Shown one piece after another: positions 60,395 through 64,000 of a DNA stretch of 64,000 nucleotides. The stretch is from Silurus meridionalis (taxonomy: Eukaryota > Chordata > Actinopteri > Siluriformes > Siluridae). Made by a program: the position numbers and the translations under genes. The DNA is taken from contig NC_060906.1 of the NCBI RefSeq assembly GCF_014805685.1, positions 23,963,126 through 24,027,125 of the forward strand, in the 5' to 3' direction. Numbering within the stretch: position 1 is the first letter of the stretch; each line of letters starts with the position of its first letter. The notes below the pieces were generated by a model, which made no database searches, was not told the origin of the DNA, and saw only the letters and a list, made by a program, of their open reading frames with translations.

Positions 60395-60895
60395 AATACA
60401 CAAAAAGTATCTGGACACCAGAACTTTCCAGCCAGATATGGTTCTTTCTCCCTGTGCACAAAGCCAGCTCCATGAAGATCCTGGAAGTCTGTGGAAGATC
60501 GCCTGAAGTAGCGCTCCAACCCTAGTGGAGTGGAGGTTATTAGAATAGTAAATGGAGACCACATGTGGACTGGGCAGTGTTGGATGAAGTATACAAACCA
60601 TGACTGTACTAGGGTTAAAGTGGATCCACTTGGAATGTTTTTGACTTCAAATGTACTTAAGTATCCAAAATACTATGATTTATTATGGCTATAATTGTTT
60701 CTATTCATTGTGATATGTAGTGAAGTTCAAGTAAAATCTTCCCAAATGGAAATACTGTAGTAAAAGATACACAAACAAATCTACTTAAGCACAGTAACGA
60801 ATTACATTTACTTCATTACTGTCCACCACTTGGACTGGGATGTTAAAAAAACACAGAGCAAATGTATGCTCAAGTGTCCACAAACTTTTATCTTT
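60395..60895 (+). mobile_element. Tc1-derived MITE (copy 10), interrupted
   Basis: CACAAAAAGTATCTGGACAC at the left and AGTGTCCACAAACTTTTATC at the right. The central TTTGGGATGAA region is deleted. A hAT-type MITE is inserted at 60575-60831. Confidence 0.82.
60575..60831. mobile_element. hAT-type MITE with 8-bp target duplication
   Basis: It begins CAGTGTTGGATGAAGTATAC and ends TTCATTACTGTCCACCACTT, inverted and typical of the fish CAGTG(G/T)TGGA hAT MITEs. GGACTGGG flanks it at 60567-60574 and 60832-60839. It is 257 bp with no ORF. Confidence 0.9.
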
Positions 60896-60899
60896 TCAT

Positions 60900-63015
60900 T
60901 GGTAAATGTGGCAGAATTCTGCTTAAAGATTAGAGAAGCGTGATGATATCAAAAGTGCTTGAACTTCGAATTCACCATCACTCATCCCACCCATTTCCTG
61001 TCCGTTATTTTGCCGAGTCATTGCAGAGCATGTGCTAATCTGTTAGCTTGCTGCTGTAAAAACTTTCCTCATTGTAGCATTATTTCCAGTGCTAAAAGCA
61101 CAGCATTGTTAAAAAAGTCTCCTACTTTCCCTCCAGTAATCCACTGTTTTTGTTTTTTTAACTGCTCTAGAACAGGCTCTGGGAGTTCTGATGGTGTTTA
61201 GCACACAATGCCTATTCCTGAGAGACAAAACCCTGCTCCTGAAGCGTCGCCCTCGTGTTAATTAAGCTCCCCGACGCAACATTCGGACAGGAAGTGATTT
61301 GAATAACTGCAAGCTATCACAAATGATCATGAGACTGAGATTATGAGAAGCAGGAGAATGTGGATGATGCCAAAGAAATTGAAGTAACACAAAGCTAAGC
61401 TATTCTAAGCTAGCAAACAAAACTAGCTGACTATGCACTAGCGTCAGGTCGTTCATGAACGATGGAGAACTCATATATAGCTAAATGATCTGTAGGTTTT
61501 AAACACTGTTAAATCACCATGGTAAATAGTTTTAGACCGTGCTATATTGGTTTTGATGTAGCAGCCATTACATCTGACATGCTAAAAACAGTTTTTAAAG
61601 AAAGTTCATGCTTAACGCTAACTTCTCCCATCTGCTTCTCCTTTTCACAGTCTGGTATAAATGATGCGTGGGTCTAAAATGTATGGTCAGATGATAATAC
61701 AAGTGTCTGGTTGCTAGATAGAGGGGGTGGTTCAACCTACCCACTAGCTCATCTTCCCCCACTCTCCCATACAACTGCTACACAGGAAACTGAATGTAGT
61801 TCACTGAGTAGGTCACTAAGAGGAACTACTCAATTCTGTTTCCTGTGTAATGCACTGCAGATCACCTATGGGAGTCAAAAAGAACTAACAATGCAGACCA
61901 GAAGATGTGAAGCTACTCAATTCTGTTGATCATAGTTTGTCTTAATTTCGTTATGGAAGTGTATGCAGACATGTTGGAGGATCTGCTTACTGAAACATAA
62001 CTTCACATTCACTTAAATTATGCGATCTTCATGCATCAATACTACACTAGGCCAAGCTAACCTAAGTAGCACCTGAAAGCTAAGCTAAGCTATGCTAAGC
62101 ACCTATGTGGTGAAATGGAGGTTTGTAATCTTTTCTGTTCCCAAAACAAGTGAGCTAACATAAGAAAAAAGGGGATTGCAAAGGATAAATACAAAGGGCC
62201 AGCAAGCAAGGAACAACAAAAGAAGCTAAAAAGAGCTGACACAAGGGTTACAATAGGTCCCGCCTCTCAAGCTTTTTCTCCAGATTGGTCGGTTTCTAGG
62301 TACCATATCATTATGAGTACATTAGGCTCCACCTATAGCAGGAAAGAAAAAAGCAAACGCACAAAACTTTAACAATGTAACAATATCGATTAGCATGTGA
62401 AGCAAATCCAAAGCTAGCAAACACGGGGATTTTAGCACAGACACGTCGCTTCGGTCTCTCGCCTGTGGACAAAATGGCAGCATGATGTGTAGTTTCTCAT
62501 TCAGGCTTTTTATGAGAATATTCGTCTCACTAATAAACATTCAGCCGGAGGATCATCTTTTCACGTCTGTTCATGAACGTGAAATTGCAAAAAAAAAAAA
62601 AGCCGTCTGCTCTTGGAAGCGAACGGGAGAAGGATGCGGAAAATAGATGAAGGAGGGGGAAAAAAAAGATTGGAACGAGCGGGCAACCTGTTCAGGAGCC
62701 ACGCCAGAGCTTCTTACTGCGATATTGGCTTTAAAAACAGCAACCTGCAGCGAGAACAGAGCGTGAGATTATATCCGGCTCCGTCTGAGTCTGAGAGAAA
62801 ACCCAGAGCAAAAAGTGTCATTATTTTCATGCGTTGCAGCACAGCAGGAGCAGCCTGGCCAGATCTGTGTACAAACATCATTCAGTGCTGCCACAACACA
62901 CACATCAAATCACCACGTATACACACGAGCCAATGACACGTGCAGCACTCACGTCAGTCATTCACTGAAAACGCCACTGCCTTCTTTCCCCATCTATTTA
63001 TCTCTCTGTCTGTCC
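60900..63015. other. Intergenic DNA, no gene recognised
   Basis: Short ORFs only, none with a recognisable domain. A weak copy of the 55.6-kb dispersed segment lies near 62240-62345. Confidence 0.45.
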
Positions 63016-63019
63016 GTCT

Positions 63020-63185
63020 TCTCTTCACTCCAACTAGGAGACCACAAACTTGTTCCAGGATTACAATGCTCCTGTGCACAAAGCCAGATCCATGAAGATC
63101 TGTTTACCATGGGTTGGAGTGGAAGATCTTGAGTGGCCTGCTAAACTTCGGCCCTCACTCATCGTTCAGTTCTGATCACCTTATA
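63020..63185 (+). mobile_element. Tc1-derived MITE fragment (copy 11)
   Basis: CAACTAGGAGACCACAAACT, CTCCTGTGCACAAAGCCAGA, CATGAAGATCTGTTTACCAT and GGAAGATCTTGAGTGGCCTG are the middle of the family; neither end is present. Confidence 0.75.
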
Positions 63186-64000
63186 ATCCTTCTTCTTCTC
63201 CACACTCCTTCTTCTTCTCCTCCATGCTACTTCTTCTTCTCCACACTCCTTCTTCTCAAAACTTCTTCTTCGTCCCCACACTCTTTCTTCTTTCACAAAC
63301 TCCTTCTTCTTCTCCACACTCCTTCTTCTTCTCCATGCTCCTTCTTCTTCTCCACGCTCCTTCTTCTTCTTCTCCACGCTCCTAATTCTTCTTCTCCACA
63401 CTCCTTCTTCTTCTCCACGCTCCTTCTTCTTTTCTCCACGCTCCTTCTTCTTTTCTCCACGCTCCTAATTCTTCTTCTCCACACTCCTTCTTCTTCCACA
63501 CTCCTTCTTCTTCTCCACGCTCCTTCTTCTTTTCTCCATGCTCCTTCTTCTTTTCTCCACGCTCCTAATTCTTCTTCTCCACGCTCCTTCTTCTTCCACA
63601 CTCCTTCTTCCACACACTCCTTCTTCTTCTCCACGCTCCTTCTTCTTCTCCACACTCCTTCTTCTTCTCCACGCCCTTTTCTTCCACACTCCTTCTTCTT
63701 CTCCACACTCCTCCAAACACCCGTTCTTGTTCATTACTCCTTCTTGTTCTTCACATTCCTTCTTCTTCTCCACTCCTTCTTCTCAAAACTTCTTCTTCGT
63801 CCCCACACTCTTTCTTCTTTCACAAACTCCTTATTCTTCTCCACACTCCTACTTCTTCTCCACGCTCTTCCAAACACCCCTTCTTCTTCTCTACTCCCCT
63901 TGTTCTTCGCACTGCTTCTTTTCCTCGCATTCCTTCTTCTTCTCCACACTCTATCCTGTTCCCTACATTCCTTCCTGACACTCTCTCTTGTTCTCCACAC
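63186..64000 (+). repeat. CTCCTTCTTCTTCTCCACG minisatellite
   Basis: Units of about 17-20 bases run to the window edge. Larger blocks (CACGCTCCTAATTCTTCTTC) recur near 63378, 63460 and 63560. Lys/Glu/Arg-rich open frames on the minus strand are repeat artefacts. Confidence 0.95.

Noticed and set aside
63159..64000. Lys/Glu/Arg-rich open frames on the minus strand at the window edge
   Set aside because: They are translations of the CTCCTTCTTCTTCTCCACG minisatellite.

Overview
The window is vertebrate genomic DNA, almost certainly from a ray-finned fish. It holds one recognisable host gene with GT-AG introns, several Tc1-like DNA transposons, tRNA-derived SINEs, fish-type LINE remnants and an extreme load of di- to hexanucleotide repeats. 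Catfish or another otophysan is my guess from the dense Tc1 and SINE content, but the sequence does not prove it. I see no prokaryotic, viral or organellar genes.

The host gene is on the + strand. It encodes a SynDIG1-like (SYNDIG1L/TMEM90A, capucin) two-pass membrane protein of about 267 residues in three coding exons: 24460-24965, 40192-40329 and 46395-46553. Both internal junctions are phase 0. Exon 1 is out of frame by one base near 24541, which is either a sequence error or a disabling mutation. A plausible 3' splice site at 24319-24320 means the start codon lies in an internal exon. A CpG-containing promoter-like block ending in a strong donor at 10980/10981 is my candidate for the upstream non-coding exon. 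On that model the gene runs from about 10.8 kb to 46.8 kb.

Layout by region. 0-5.1 kb: a short LTR-type element, a Tx1-like LINE remnant, two Tc1-like transposons joined by TA repeats, and an RTE-type LINE tail. 5.1-10.4 kb: diverged long-unit tandem repeats and TTTC/GAAA tracts. 10.4-11 kb: candidate promoter and first exon. 11.2-14.2 kb: a 37-bp satellite, a TG/GA composite and an 81-bp minisatellite. 14.2-24.3 kb: SINEs, a decayed hAT element with a BED-finger remnant, and a three-copy unnamed repeat. 24.3-40.2 kb: coding exon 1 and intron 2, holding Tc1-derived MITEs, 19-bp and 40-bp satellites, an L2-type LINE fragment and a long GAT/GAG tract. 40.2-46.8 kb: exons 2 and 3 around an intron made almost wholly of simple repeats. 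46.8-64 kb: intergenic DNA with more MITEs, SINEs and possible conserved non-coding islands, ending in a CTTCTT-rich minisatellite.

I found no novel multi-gene system. The most informative signals are the frameshift in the gene, the insertion history readable from target-site duplications, and the way satellites make up most of intron 3.
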